64,000 nucleotides of DNA from Arachis hypogaea. Taxonomy: Eukaryota; Streptophyta; Magnoliopsida; Fabales; Fabaceae. Below are positions 1 through 12,800 of this stretch, one piece after another. Positions within the stretch are counted from its first letter, which is position 1. Each line of letters starts with the position of its first letter. The stretch covers positions 20,083,940 to 20,147,939 of the forward strand of contig NC_092051.1 of NCBI RefSeq assembly GCF_003086295.3, given 5' to 3'. The position numbers were made by a program, and so were the translations under genes. Below the pieces are notes generated by a model. It did no database searches and was not told the origin of the DNA. It saw only the letters and a program-made list of their open reading frames with translations.

Positions 1-430
1 TATTATCATCACCAAAGCTTGGACTAAGACCATCATAAATTGGTGTCACACAGTCCACAAATGATTCCAGACTAGCATTTTTTATAACTGATTCCTGTAA
101 ACCCATACATAGTAAGAATCCCAAGAAAAAGCTTTTCCCACATTGTAATAAGAATGTAGTTACCAATATGCCTGGACACACGCAATAGAATTCTCGCTTG
201 AATCTAGATGATTCAGTGTCGTTGAAATAATAGCACATCCATTGAATTACCTACACAGAATATTCAGCAAGTGTAATTCAAACACCGATATAAGGATAGG
301 AAATTAAAAACGCATGATTAAGTTTATATACTTACACAGTTGTTGACCCAACTGCGGGGTTTCAAGGTCCAGAAGTCCTTCCTTTGTAATACCATGTAGT
401 CCTGCCCTTCATAGGAAGCTAACTCTTGAT
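1..430 (-). other. Ulp1/SENP-like peptidase region, N-terminal part only
   Basis: Two minus-strand exons are joined by a clean intron. The first ends with donor GTAAGT (331-335 side, exon end at 336). The second begins at 250 after the acceptor TGTGTAG. The joined product reads SYEGQDYMVLQRKDFWTLKP then RSWVNNCVIQWMCYYFNDTE. It runs on through FYCVCPGILVTTFLLQCGKS to the window edge. This is the first segment of a C48-type cysteine protease domain. No stop interrupts these 250-nt and ~90-nt exons. The active-site residues lie outside the window, so catalytic competence cannot be judged. Confidence 0.6.
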
Positions 431-3140
431 TTTCATCCAAGGAGGGGTTAACTTTCTATGTTCTGATTTGTTTCTCCTTAGTCTCCCCCAACTTTATTTC
501 TTTTAGCCTTGGATGAATTAAATGTATTGGGGACGGGGTTGGAGTCTTTTCAAGCTGAGTTAAACCGAGTGAAAAGCTCGGTCTACCTGGACTTAATGTA
601 TGATAGGGTGATTTTTTTGAAAATATCGTTTGCAGGGGTTGCATGATTATGGCTTTTGTTTGGTGCCCCTTTTCAACATTATTGAGCACTTGCTCAAATT
701 CAGGACACTGAACAATAGAGATGTCAAATTCGCCGCAAACGAATACGACATGAAGTTAGCTAAAATAACAAGTCATGCCTAGCTAGATGGCTAATCACAT
801 GACATGGGTGTGAAAAAATAAAGAAGAAAAACAAACAGCAAGGTAATCAATAACTAACCGGTCAAAATCATAGTCACTGAGCTGTACAGGTGCTGCTGGC
901 GGTGTGTGTGGAGATCCATTTTTGAGGTCAGTGTTTCCTTCTTGATGAATTTCATGATTGCTGTTGAACACTGGATCTTCTTGTCTAGCATCATGTGGCG
1001 GAGGGTGCTGTTGGAATAACCGTATCCTTCTAGCAAGCGGCACGTGGTCATCATCATCAGATTTCGGGACGACCAATGGCGCAGCAATGCTTCCTGAGAC
1101 ACTTTCTCTTGGAATTTCTTTTTTGGTGCCGCGTCTAGATCGGCTCATACGGACATGCACCTTTCTCCTCGTACCAGTCTTGGATTGCTGTGAGGTAAAT
1201 TCATGCATATCATCATTTACATCAACAAACAAACCAAACCCTACTAAAGTGAACAACCAAATCGTACTAAAGTGAACACCCAAATATCTAATAAAGTGAA
1301 CATCAAATTCAAATTATCACATGCGCTATCATACAGAAAGCAGATCACCTTATCCGTCTAAAACTAACCATCTAACCATCTAAGACCACAATATATTGAA
1401 CATCCAAAACCCAGCTACAGTGAACATCCTCAATTAAAACCACACTAATAATCACTAAAATCTATTTTCACACAACAATCAACTAGGCAGCCCCATCAAT
1501 CAATTCTTTCATACATAAAAAGCCATCCAAATAAATTAATCATAGGTTATCTATCCAATTCAGATTAGAACCTATGTTGAGCATCCTAAATCCTCCTGTT
1601 TAAGTAACAAACTCAACTCAAATAAAACCTTAATAAAAATATTAATCATAAGTTATCTATCCAATTCAGATTAGAATCTAATTTGAGCATCCTAAATCCT
1701 CCTGTTTAAGTAACAAACTGAACTCAAATAATACCTTAATAAGAATAAGACACAACAACTATATTCAAACAAGCTTTCAACATAAAAACATGTAAATATC
1801 ATACACGGTCATTGAATTTAGCTCTCCTAACCGTTCTTTTATAAACACCATATATCAAAACAAGCTATACAGCCACATATTGAAGTTACTTTTCAATTTT
1901 GTAATCGCAAATTCTATGATAACGATCAACCATCATATCACAGAAATAAGGATATAATTAATTGAGCTCACGAGCTTTCATAAGGAAAGCAAATCACCTT
2001 TTCTGCCTTTCTATAGCTTGGATGAGGTGTAGTCTTCCCTTTGGTATACGGTGATTAGTCAGTGTCCTTGCGGGGCCTTTTACACCTTCGTCCCTCGTTA
2101 ACAGGTTTACTCGAACAATGTTTCTTCTGCTTTCTCTTGTCCCTTGCATTTTTGACCATGCAACCCTGTGTGTTCAACATTGGGGCAAAAAAGAGATTCC
2201 AAAAAATCAACTTGAACCGCCAATTGCATTTTTTGTTTAACTAGATTTTATAAAATGCATTATTACATATTGAACCTGTGAGATAACGTGATCGGCCTTC
2301 TTATCAAGTTCATCAGTGGTCCATTCAACAATCCAGGGTTCAGGTACTCGGCATGCATGCAACAGACCATGCTTCAAGCGCTGAAAGTACAAAACCTATA
2401 GAGAAATGACTTAAATTTTAGGAATTACACCTACGATGGTCGTACATTGGTTTTAAATTTAAGTAATTTATTGCCATTACCAGCAACACGAACATGCACC
2501 CGCCGCATGTTTCCCTGTTCTCGTCTTGGTATTTCCTTATCGCATCCCGCAGCCACTTTAATATGTGATACGGCCAATGAAACCTTCTAGGGTTCGACAC
2601 ATCTAATATCGGAGGGAGGTGCCACGGTGAAATAGTTTGCTGGCTTGTGGGGTTCAGAAACATCTTCAAAACAACCATGATAAAGTATCTTCTAAAGCTC
2701 ATCCTCTGTTGCTCAGTCTCCATTGGACAAGCAAAGACAAACTCACGCAGTTGGGTTGTTGTTTTCTTCTGAAACTCCCCCTTAATTGCCAGATGCGATG
2801 GATTTTTTTTTTTGGAATTCTGGGATTGGGTCACTTGTGAGGAATGGAACAGTTTTCCACAAATCAGCAAGTGTCAACAACGGAGAAAGTAAACCAGGCA
2901 GAGAAATTTTTACATCCTACATAACTATCACTAACCATGAGAAGGTATGCCGAATACATTGCCAATAAGTTCGGCACTAATGCAAACGTCCCCTGCGTCC
3001 AACATGAGCGTGTTTGTGTCAACGTCATAAGACCTGGCTAGTTGGAGCATGATGCTCTGTTTCACATGCCATTGTGGTACGCGGCGCAGGAAACCGAATC
3101 CTATGGCCTCAATCTCGTCCAACTTAGCTTGCTCATGTTG
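1..3140 (-). CDS. Partial multi-exon transposon-type gene with Ulp1-like C-terminal domain
   Basis: Exons follow one another on the minus strand with plausible GT/AG borders: about 3134-2936 (IGFGFLRRVPQWHVKQ), 2780-2481 (FVFACPMETEQQR, SPWHLPPILDVSNPRRF), 2395-2276 (FQRLKHGLLHACRVPEPW), a lysine/arginine-rich stretch near 2166-2052, 1187-859 (basic and proline-rich), an exon starting near 713, one ending at 336, and 250 to the window edge. The last two join as LKPRSWVNN/CVIQWMCYYF, which matches the start of the Ulp1/SENP C48 peptidase fold (L-x-P-x-x-W-[LV]-N). The catalytic His-Asp-Cys would lie beyond position 1. From memory, this combination (N-terminal helical domain plus Ulp1 domain) occurs in many legume genes linked to Ulp1-carrying transposons. 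No clear start codon is seen: a TGA lies just upstream of the first exon, and a TAA ends the basic exon near 2050. It may therefore be a decaying copy. The function is inferred from similarity only. Confidence 0.6.
1535..1746. repeat. 106-bp tandem duplication in intron
   Basis: The block beginning ATTAATCATA at 1535 is repeated at 1641 with only a few changes. Both copies contain TTATCTATCCAATTCAGATT and CCTCCTGTTTAAGTAAC. It lies between the basic exon and the exon at 1187 of the minus-strand gene. Nearby, 1245-1310 holds about three copies of a loose 27-bp unit containing AAAGTGAACA. The stretch 1190-2050 otherwise shows no coding signal and is probably intron. Confidence 0.85.
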
Positions 3141-3903
3141 TCATTCTAAGTGGGTCAATAAGTTATTAATGTAGCAAGGTGAGCACCGCGTCTCTACTAG
3201 TTTCTGTTGAGCAAAACCAAAAAGGATCAGAATAACGTCATAAAAAAATATGTTCATTTATTGATGTAATCTAGTCGATACCTTTTTACCCATCCGAGTT
3301 TGAGTTCAGCCGGTATAGAGATTGATTTGTTCGAGCAGCGTGGTTATTTATTGGAGCTATATGGCACGAGAATATAACACTGATGCATCGAGGCAGATAA
3401 GAAAATATTGGCATCAAGGATTATAGCCTTGTATTAATATCTTCTATGTTATGGAAGATAAACAAATATCAAAACTGAAAACTTCCCGTTAGTAACCATC
3501 TATAATTAGGATGAAAAACTAATTCATGAACACATATATCAGCAAATACACAATATAACTGACCATCCACACACTTAACTAATGATCCAAATAACTATGG
3601 GCATGTTTATCAACCACACCAACCTTCCAATTTCCTCTCACAATGACTAACCAAATAGCTTTCAAATATCACTAACAAACGAAGACGAGGAGCACAGCCG
3701 TCAACTACATGCATACCAATCATCAAGGAAAACTACCTTCACACAATTCATCAACTAGAGAGCTCCAGATATTGTTTTCTACCTTCACAAGAGGGCATGC
3801 AAATGAATGATTCATAAAAAAGCTACTCACTTCATATGTACTCCTACATGAGCATATAAAATTGAAATTTTTATTTAACAATCAAGAACCGTACAAAAAC
3901 CAA

Positions 3904-5618
3904 GAGATAAAATAAGCGTGTACATTATAAACTGTTTAATGACATAATGAACAAGACCATTTAGAAATTATAAGATGCACCAAGACACATTTATGGTTTC
4001 ATTCCTCTTCCTAGCACAAGATTCAGCGACGGCACTTAACTGTTCATCAATAGGTTTGAACAAAGGTGAAAGATACATGTTTCCGGCGGAATCTAAAAAG
4101 TCACCAAACAACCCAACGAATACAAACATATAGAAAGCGAACACCGTGATATCAAGTTGTATAAACCAATATGCATGTTGTGGGAATTAGTATATAAGGA
4201 AAACTCAACAAAGGGGATTCACCTACTAGCAGGTTAGCACGCTTGCATTGTAGAAGGCCTGAACCTGAGACAGTGTGGTTGTTTTACCGCTTCCTGAGGC
4301 ACAAAAAAAGGAAAAATTAATTATTGTTATCCGGCTCATGTACCGAGAAGCAGGATTTAAATAGATTAAAGAAAAAAAGTCAGTCTTATTTTGCACAAAA
4401 CAGCAGGAAACAAAGATGCATCGCAAAGCCACCAACACTTTCCTTTGTCCATATAGCAGACATTACCTTGTTAAAGGGTCCGAGAATAAAATTATTTTAT
4501 TGTTATTACAAAGCAATATCAGAAAGAGCAAGTAATTATATGGTTACAGTGACAAGAGAAACATATTTGGTATCGAAAATTGTCCAAACTATAGCAAAAT
4601 TTCAAGACTACCATCCAATATCATACTAAATTAACCATCTGAGAAAATATCAACGAAGATTCAACAATGGTCAAGAAAGTTAACGTCAAATTAGATGCAC
4701 ATGGTCCACACAGATACAGACAAAAAAAAATAATTTAAACAGATATGAAACCAAAACCAAAAAATAAAATATGCGTGTACATTATAAACTGTTTAATGAC
4801 ATAATGAACAAGACCGTTTAGAAATTATAAGATGCACCAAGACACATTTATGGTTTCATTCCTCTTCCTAGCACAAGATTCAGTGATGGCACTTAACTGT
4901 TCATCAATAGGTTTGAACAAATAGGAAAGATACATGTTTCCGGCGGAATCTAAAAAGTCACCAAACAACCCAACGAATACAAACATATAGAAAGCGAACA
5001 CCGTGATATCAAGTTGTATAAACCAATATGCATGTTGTGGGAATTAGTATATAAGGAAAACTCAACAAAGGGGATTCACCTACTAGCAGGTTAGCACGCT
5101 TGTATTGTAGAAGGCCTGAACCTAAGACAGTGTGGTTGTTTTACCGCTTCCTGAGGCACAAAAAAAGGAAAAAATAATTATTGTTATCCGGCTCATGTAC
5201 CGAGAAGCAGGATTTAAATAGATTAAAGAAAAAAAGTCAGTCTTGTTTTGCACAAAACAGCAGGAAACAAAGATGCATCGCAAAGCCACCAACACTTTCC
5301 TTTGTCCATATAGCAGACATTACCTTGTTAAAGGGTCCGAGAATAAAATTATTTTATTGTTATTACAAAGCAATATCAAAAAGAGCAAGTAATTATATGG
5401 TTACAGTGACAAGAGAAACATATTTGGTATCGAAAATTGTCCAAACTATAGCAAAATTTCAAGACTAACCATCCAATATCATACTAAATTAACCATCCGA
5501 GAAAATATCAACGAAGATTCAACAATGGTCAAGATAGTTAACGTCAAATTAGATGCACATGGTCCACACAGATACAGACAAAAAAAATTAATTTAAACAA
5601 ATATGAAACCAAAACCAA
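3904..5618. repeat. Direct tandem duplication, period 857 bp
   Basis: Two head-to-tail copies (about 3904-4760 and 4761-5618) are nearly identical, with scattered single-base changes. Anchors: GCGTGTACATTATAAACTG at 3916 and 4773, and ATGTTATCC-type text with MLSGSCTEK in one frame at 4324 and 5181. Each copy has a short minus-strand exon-like segment (near 4207-4284 and its partner) bounded by a CCTCAG acceptor and a GTGAATC donor. The duplication therefore also copies a possible 5' exon of the downstream gene. The stretch 3140-3900 shows no recognisable feature. Confidence 0.9.
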
Positions 5619-5827
5619 CAAACTTTTTCGTCCTTTTCCTGCGCTAAAGTTAAATCACCATGAATTGCAACAACGTAAATGAACTACCTACTACACAATC
5701 TCTGGGATGCTATCATCGCACCAAAGCTTTCTCACCATGGTTAATCACTCATATCATCAACAAAATCTATCTATAATACAACATGCAACAGTGACAACCC
5801 CTCGAAAAATGAACAACTCCACCTACT

Positions 5828-6231
5828 TACCTTAGATGGTTAGGATCTTGCGCTAATGATGTTAGACGTTTTCCCTGTGACGAGCACGTGGTTGGTTTCC
5901 TTGGATCAGATGTTCAGCAGCTCGACAATGACGTCGCCCACGCGAGTAGAACGGTTCGAATGCTCCTTTCGGGGGTGACCGCTCATCTGCCTTCAGCTCT
6001 GATCGGAGGCGGAGCGCGGACAGACTCCGGGTCGGTGACGGCGGGTTGTTCAGCAGCCACTCTCCCCTCGGTTCTGATCAGAGGCGGAGCACGGATAGCC
6101 TCGATGGCGGTCACGGCGGGGTCTTCTCGACGGCCATGGTGGGTGCGCTTCCGTTCCCTGTTCGCCTTCCGTGGTTGACGATGGCGGCGCTGATGGGTCT
6201 TCCTGGTCAAGGTTCTCTGCAACAATTGCAA
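5828..6231 (-). other. GC-rich 5' region, probable first exon of the upstream gene
   Basis: This block is sharply richer in G+C than its surroundings and ends on the minus strand in a good donor, AG/GTAAGTAGG, at about 5830. One open frame has a 25-residue unit twice (AVT..E..RAPP.IR.EGR), encoded by a 75-bp repeat at 5998-6072 and 6073-6147. It closes with TGA at 5983. It could be the 5' untranslated or first coding exon of the Ulp1-type gene. The link rests on orientation and the splice donor only. Confidence 0.4.
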
Positions 6232-6897
6232 GGGTTTTGGATAAGGAGTGGAACGGCCTTAACCTACTGTATTAGGATTTTGGGAAAAAAATGTAATTAC
6301 TTAAAATTGTGTGGTATGGTTAACTGAACAGCTAGAATAGATTAGGATTATTAATGGGTTAATTTACTCTATTAAACTGAATTGGGCCTTCTAAACGGTC
6401 CATTGTAGCCATTGTAGACATATTTCATTGTCTCCCTAGCGTTACCCAATAAATAATGGCCTATGGTCATATTGTTAAAAAAACTTTTGGTGGAGGGAGG
6501 GAGTTTAAACCTCCACAAAATACAAAATAAAACCTTCCATAAAATATAAGTAAAATCTCCATAAGAGTAATTATCGCAAATTTTTAATAGAGAAATCGTA
6601 TTGTTCAAAATAAAAAGGTTTATGATCAAAATATTTTTTTAATAGAAATTGCTTTATCCTTCATAAAAATAGATAAAGACCGAGTTAAGTGTTTATTCTA
6701 AATTTTATTAAAAGGAAAAAAAGTGAACTTTATTTACACTAAATAATAATAGATTTTCATGTTTTGCTTGCTTGCTAGCTACTTCTATTCTTCTCTTTAG
6801 CCTCAACATAAATAGAAGAAACTGGGTTTGTTCTAATTAGGAAGAAATTTTAAGAAACATACTACCAATCAGTATTATTATATGATATTTATTATGT
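6232..6897. other. AT-rich spacer without recognised gene
   Basis: This is AT-rich sequence with no long open frame and no repeat that I recognise. It separates the GC-rich 5' region from the 3' end of the LINE. I found no convincing terminal inverted repeat closing the Ulp1-type unit here. Confidence 0.5.
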
Positions 6898-9830
6898 ATA
6901 CAACAAGAACAACAAAAGCCTTGTTCCACTAGGTGGGGTCGGCTACATGAATCAAACAACGTCATTGAGCTCTGTCATGTATTATGTCTACAGAGAGATC
7001 GTTTACATATAGATCTCGTTTGACCACCTCATGGATGGTCTTCTTAGGTCTTCCTCTGCCTTTCACCCTTTGTCCATCTTCCATCTTATCCACCCTCCTA
7101 ACTGGGTGTTCTGTCGGTCTTCTTTTCACGTGTCCAAACCACCTGAGACGCGATTCTACCATCTTTTTCCATAATTGGTGCTACTCCAACTCTCTCCCTT
7201 ATATCTTCGTTCCTTATTTTATCCAATCACGTATGACAACTCATCCATCTCAACATCTTCATCTCTGCCACACTCAACTTATGTTCATGCTCCCCTTTGG
7301 CCGCCCAACACTCCGTACTATAAAGCATAACCAGTCTTATAGTAGTGCGATAGAATTTACCTTTAAGTTTTAAAGGCACTTTTTTGTCGCATATAAAACC
7401 AGATGCACTCCGCCATTTTGACCAACCTGCTTGGATTCTATGATTTACATCCTATTTAATTTCTCCATTATCCTGTATGATGCATCCAAGATACTTAAAA
7501 CTTTTAACTTTTCGTAGGATGTTTTTTTCAATCTTCACCTCTATATTAGGATTTTCCCTTCTCAGACCGAACTTATATTCCATATATTCCGTCTTGCTTT
7601 GGATTATGCACAGACCATACACTTTTAGAGCTTCTCTCCATAAGTCCAACTTCTTATTTAGGTCTTCCATTGACTCTCCCATAAGGACGATATCATTGGC
7701 AAAAAGCATGCACCATGGCACAAGCTCTTGGATGTGCTCTGTGAGTACTTCCAAGACTAATGTGAAAATGTATGGACTTAAGGATGATCCCTGGTGTAAT
7801 CCTATACCAATAAACACCATATGTAGATCCCTTGGCACCCTGGCGTACGCTTTTTCCAAATCAATAAACACCATATATAGATCCCTTTTATTACTACGAT
7901 ATCTCTCCATCATCCTTCTTAATAGGTATATCACTTCGGTGGTGGATCTACCTGGCATAAATCCGAATTGGTTCTCTATTACTTGTGTCTCTTTTCTCAA
8001 CCTCCGTTCTATCACATTTTCCCATAACTTCATAGTATGGCTCATGAGCTCGATCCCTCTATAGTTTCTTCAACTTTGTATATCCCCCTTATTCTTGTAG
8101 ATAGGAACCAATGTGCTCTTTCTTCACTCATCAGGCATCTTCTTTGACTTTAAAATCTCATTAAAAAGCTTGGTTAACCAGTTGATGCCTTTTCCTCCAA
8201 GGCCCTTCCAAACCTCAATCGGGATATTATCAGGTTCTATTGTCCTGCCATTTTTCATCTGCTTTAGAGCCTCTTTTACCTTGAAATCTCGAATCCTTCT
8301 ATAGTAGTAAAAAATTTTGATCTTCTTCCCTTGTGCATAACCGACCAAGGCTTGGAAGAGTCTTCTGTCCTTCATTAAATAACTCGTAGAAGTAGCTCTT
8401 CCACCTTTCATTAATCTTCTCCTCTTGGGCCAGCACCTCTCCATCCTTATCTTTTATGTACTTAACCTGATCCAAATCTCTCGTTCTTCTTTCACAGCAT
8501 TTTGCGATTCTATATATACCTTTTTCTCCTTCTTTTGTGCCCAAAGACTGGTAGAGACCCTCATTGCTTTTGTTCTTGCTTAACTTATAGCCACTTTTGT
8601 CTCTTTCATAGCCGCCTTATATTTTTCTCAATTATCTGCATTGCGGCATAAAGACCACTCTTTAAAGCACTTCCTTTTTATCTTTATCTTTTCTTGTACA
8701 CTCGCATTCCACCACCAGGACTCCTTGTCTCTTGGTCCTATTCCTTTAGATTCACCAAAACTTTCTTTTGCTGTTCTTCTAATAACTTCTGCCATCTTCC
8801 TCCATATCTCTTCCGCGCTTCCATTCCCATCCCACTTTGCCTCTTCTCCTACCCGTCTTAGGAAGCTTATTTGTTCCCCACCCTTCATCCACCATCATCT
8901 CGTTCTTGGGTTCATCGTATGATTTCTTTTCCTCAACTTTTGCTCAACGCAAAAATCTATGACAAGCATCCTATGTTGTGTTGTCAAACTCTCTCCAGGG
9001 ATAATTTTACAATTAATGCAAAATTTTCGGTTGACTCTCCTCAACAAGAAGAAGTCGATTTGAGAGCTTATCATACCACTCTTATAGGTTATAAGATGTT
9101 CGTCTCTCCTTTTAAAACATGTATTTGTGATGAGAAGGTCAAAGGTTGAGGAAAAGTCCAAAATAGTTTTACCCTCGGCATTGATCACCTCGAAACCATG
9201 GCCTCCATGAATACTTTCATACCCAGTCACTTTTCTTTCAACATGGCTATTTAAATCTCCTCCTAAGAAAATCTTATCTCCCGAAGGTATGTCTTGGACC
9301 AAACTCTCTAGATCCTCCCAAAACCTTATCTTGTGTTGTTCGTCCGAACCCACTTGCGGTGCATAGGCGCTAATCACATGAAAAGCACCTCCATCCACCA
9401 CAAGTTTAATAGAGATAATCTGATCTTCCACCCTCTTGACATCCACCACATCCACTGCTTATCCACAATAATACCAACTCCATTCCTATTCTTCACCTTT
9501 CCTGTATACCAAAGTTTGAAACTGGAAGTATCCAACTCCCTAGCCTTCGTACCAACCCATTTTGTTTCTTGTAGGCACATAATGTTAATCTTCCTCCTTG
9601 TCATGGTGTCCACCACTTCCATGGATTTTCCTGTTAGAGTGCCTATGTTCCATCCCAAATCTCAACCTTCTGTCGCTCTGACCTTTACCCTTTACTTTGT
9701 GAACTAGCTTATTTACCCTCGTCTATTCATGAAAACACAGGAATCCTTGCTCATTTAACACTACATCCGGGCACCGATGTAGCAGCTCTTGCTCATTTGA
9801 CACCGTACTCGAGCCATACAGTGCGTTGCT
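6898..9830 (-). mobile_element. RTE-clade LINE (non-LTR retrotransposon), inactive
   Basis: Read on the minus strand, the element starts near 9830. It encodes an APE-type endonuclease (NIGTLTGKS near 9650, CLQETKW, GGDLNSHVE near 9250, SQIDFFLLRR) and then a reverse transcriptase ([15 protein letters not shown] near 7950, [27 protein letters not shown] near 7790). A conserved C-terminal tail near 7150-6965 (RWFGHVKRR, GRGRPKKT) follows. The 3' end has the plant RTE signature: GGGGTCGGCTACATG on the plus strand next to a (TTG)-type tail. The frame is broken many times, two TGA stops replace codons near 8045-8130, and the catalytic FADD is FAND. The 5' end abuts the next LTR, so it may be cut there. 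Confidence 0.9.
7452..8130 (-). pseudogene. LINE reverse transcriptase core, internally deleted
   Basis: The palm motif [12 protein letters not shown] is followed after only a few residues by [14 protein letters not shown]. Related elements have some tens of residues between these motifs. The join lies inside two imperfect copies of a ~26-bp sequence (about 7808-7834 and 7862-7887, GATCCCTT at each end). A copy-choice or slippage event would explain both the loss and the repeat. The D-D box reads FAND in place of FADD, so this copy could not polymerise. Confidence 0.8.
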
Positions 9831-12800
9831 TGTAAACCCCGCTAAACTTAGTAAATAAATAGTCAATAAATTAAATTTTAATAAGGAAAATTAGAAATGT
9901 AAATCTCATGTTAAAATAGGATAGAGCTCTTTAAAACAAAAATTTTGACACTAATTTCGAAGAATTTGGCCCAAAATTAGGCTGGACAAACTGAATCGGT
10001 CGAACCGGGTCTAAACTGGACCCGTGGGCCCAACTGGACCCATCACTTAAATGGGCAGCCCATTTCCTTCCCCATTCAGCAAAGGAACATGCTGAACAGC
10101 CAAGGGAGTGGAGAGCTTCCAAACCCTCACCACCACCTTAATCCATCATAACTTCTTCATCCGAGCTCCGATCGTCGCACCGTTTGTGGTCACGCGTCCA
10201 TCGCATCGAGGGATAGATTAATCTAATCCCAGCCTCTCTATCCCTCAATTTTCGAAATTAAAGGGAACCCATGTTGAAATTTTGCTTGATTTAGTGCTCT
10301 AGGTTCAATTTAGCTTGTGGAGCTTGACGGATTTAGTTCGTTTAGTCCGTGAGCACGGTGAGAGTCCTAAACCCTAGTTATTTCTTGTTTGGATTATGTT
10401 GGTTATTGAATTGTTGGGTATAATGTATGTATATATGTGTTAGGTGTGTGAATGAATGATATGGAGACCTTGGAATCATTGGAAGCTTAATTTGAGAGTT
10501 TGGTGGAGTTAGAGTTGAATCTTGGTGATTGAAGCATTTCCCCTTTTGCCTTGTGGATTGCCTTGGTTAATACGTTGAAATCGGCCAAGGTATGGTTTAG
10601 GTTTCGCGTGTATAATATATAATGTCGTGTGAAAACTTAGGCTAGAGAACCATAGGATAAGCTGGAATGATTATATGTATTGGATGATTAGTAACAATGA
10701 TATGGTTTGAGTATATGTGGTGTTCTTTTGGTTTTGTTGGTATTGGAATGATGAATGATGATGTGATGATGTTTGAAGAACTTGTGATTATGGCATGATG
10801 TAAATATGAGTTGGTTTGTTAATGTTTGATGATAAACTTGTGAAGTTTAGGTTGAAGTGAGATGTTATTGAATTGAGAAATGGTAGGATTGCTTAGATTG
10901 TTGTGATATTGTTAAAGGTAAATTATATTGATGATTATAGGCATGATGGATTGGGTTGGAATGAGCTTTGCAAAGAAAATGAGGTTTTGAAGCTTTTTGT
11001 GAAATTTGGTTTTTGACCAAACTTCAGCAACTCATAACTTGACTTCCGGACCCTCAAATGGTTTCAAACTTGTTTTGTATGAAAATTGGGTTCGTGAAAT
11101 TTATGCTATTCAAAGAATGGAGGAAAAATGATTTAAAACGAAAAAGTTATGCGCGTCGGAAGTTTAGGATTTAAAGTGGCAAATCTGCAGATTTCAGACT
11201 TGGTAAAAGTTTTGGAAAAACGTACGCCCACACATACGCGTGGCCCTGCGTATGCGTGACATGAGACTTTCGCGTACACATAACCCTCATTCGCAGATGG
11301 TAGCTACTGCCTGGCGCTAATGCGTACGCGTAATCAGGGGATGCATGCGCATCTTGGCCTAAACGTATACCCACGCGTTCGCGTGGTCCACGCGTACGTG
11401 TGGCTCTATTTTCTGCAAAAACTAGATTTTGAGTTTTTAAATTGAATTTCAAACTTCTAAACCTCTATTTTCCTAGTGTTAGTTCGAACCTTGGTTAGGA
11501 AGCTTAGTAATGAGGTGGAGTTAGTAAATTAAGGGAACTTGAGGGTGAAGTAAAGGTTAAAAATGATGAAATCATGTAAGAGGAGATGCATGCATGAATG
11601 ATTGAAGATGCTAAGGCTTGAATAATTGATTTCTATAATTACTATGAAATGTATGAGGCTTACACATTTAAATTATTTGAGATACAAGTTTTTCTGGATA
11701 AAGTACCGTTGCTTGCCACCATGTATTCCAGGTTGAGACCCGATACTTTGTTGACCCTGCGACGTAAGATGTGACCGGGCACTCTAAATTCCCAGGAAGG
11801 TTGACCCCCATTGAGCAATTTATAATATGAGAAAAAGCTATGCATAGACTCTTGGGGATGCGTGTCAGAGGACAGTCCAAAGGTTTAGCAAACCGAACTT
11901 GTCGGTTTTGCTTAATAACCGACAGATGGGACTCATCAGCCATAGGACAGACATGCACCATATGCATATTACCCGAATTACTAGTTTGTGCATTAAATGA
12001 GTGTGCCTAAATGTATTTGCTATGCTAATTGTATAATTGTTATCTGCAGTACTTGTACTCTTTTTGTGTTTGATTTTATCTGTTTAACTGTGTATGGTAT
12101 ACCATTGGAGATGGAGGTTCGGAGAAAAGGCGGAAGGAAATAAGATTAAGGTTAAGTTATGTTAGGCTTGGATATCTCTAGAAAGCCACCCCTTTATGGT
12201 TTCTGTTTAATACTTTAAGGCTTTTAATTTGAGTATCGGCATTCTAGGATTGCCTCTGGCATTCCCAGGACCTTATATATTATATGCGTGGCACCTTTAC
12301 CATGTTGAGAACCTTCGGTTCTCACGCCATACTGTGTTGTTGTTTTCAGATGCAAGTCGAGAGGCTCCTCGCTAGGTGTCTGGACTTCTGAAGCGGAGTA
12401 GTCTTTGGGTTTATTTTGATGTACAACTTTATATATATGTACTTAGCTTTCTCTCCAAAAAACTTGTTTATTTTGTCCCTCCTAGAGGGTTGAGGAGAGT
12501 TAAGTTTTCAGTTATGTATTTTGGGTTTTCGAGATATGTATATATATGTAAATATTCTCCGGCCAACCTTAACTTCGTAGGCTGATTTAGGAGCTTGTTA
12601 TTCGGTACTTTTGACCCTCCATTCCCATTTTCTACTTAGTTACATCTACAATCTCTAGGTTTCTTAGCACGCAAGTAATCTCGTTTTCTGAGCGTTGCGC
12701 TTTTTATTTTGCGATGTTGTTTTACTTGTTTTTCAAGGCTCCTAGTTTATTATATTCTTTCTGCTATTATATGTATTTATTTTAGTTTAGAGGTCGTAGC

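Noticed and set aside
4226..4290. A GSGKTTTL string on the minus strand resembling a Walker A motif.
   Set aside because: The spacing does not fit G-x4-GK[ST], the segment is tiny, and it sits in a noncoding-looking mini-exon. Taken as chance.
4324..5468. Two near-identical ~100-residue frames (MLSGSCTEKQD...).
   Set aside because: They repeat only because the DNA is tandemly duplicated. The second ends early from an indel, and no coding signature is present.
11880..11965. CTGATGAG text reminiscent of a hammerhead ribozyme core.
   Set aside because: The matching GAAA strand and cleavage-site stem are absent in all copies. Reported only as a conserved hairpin module.
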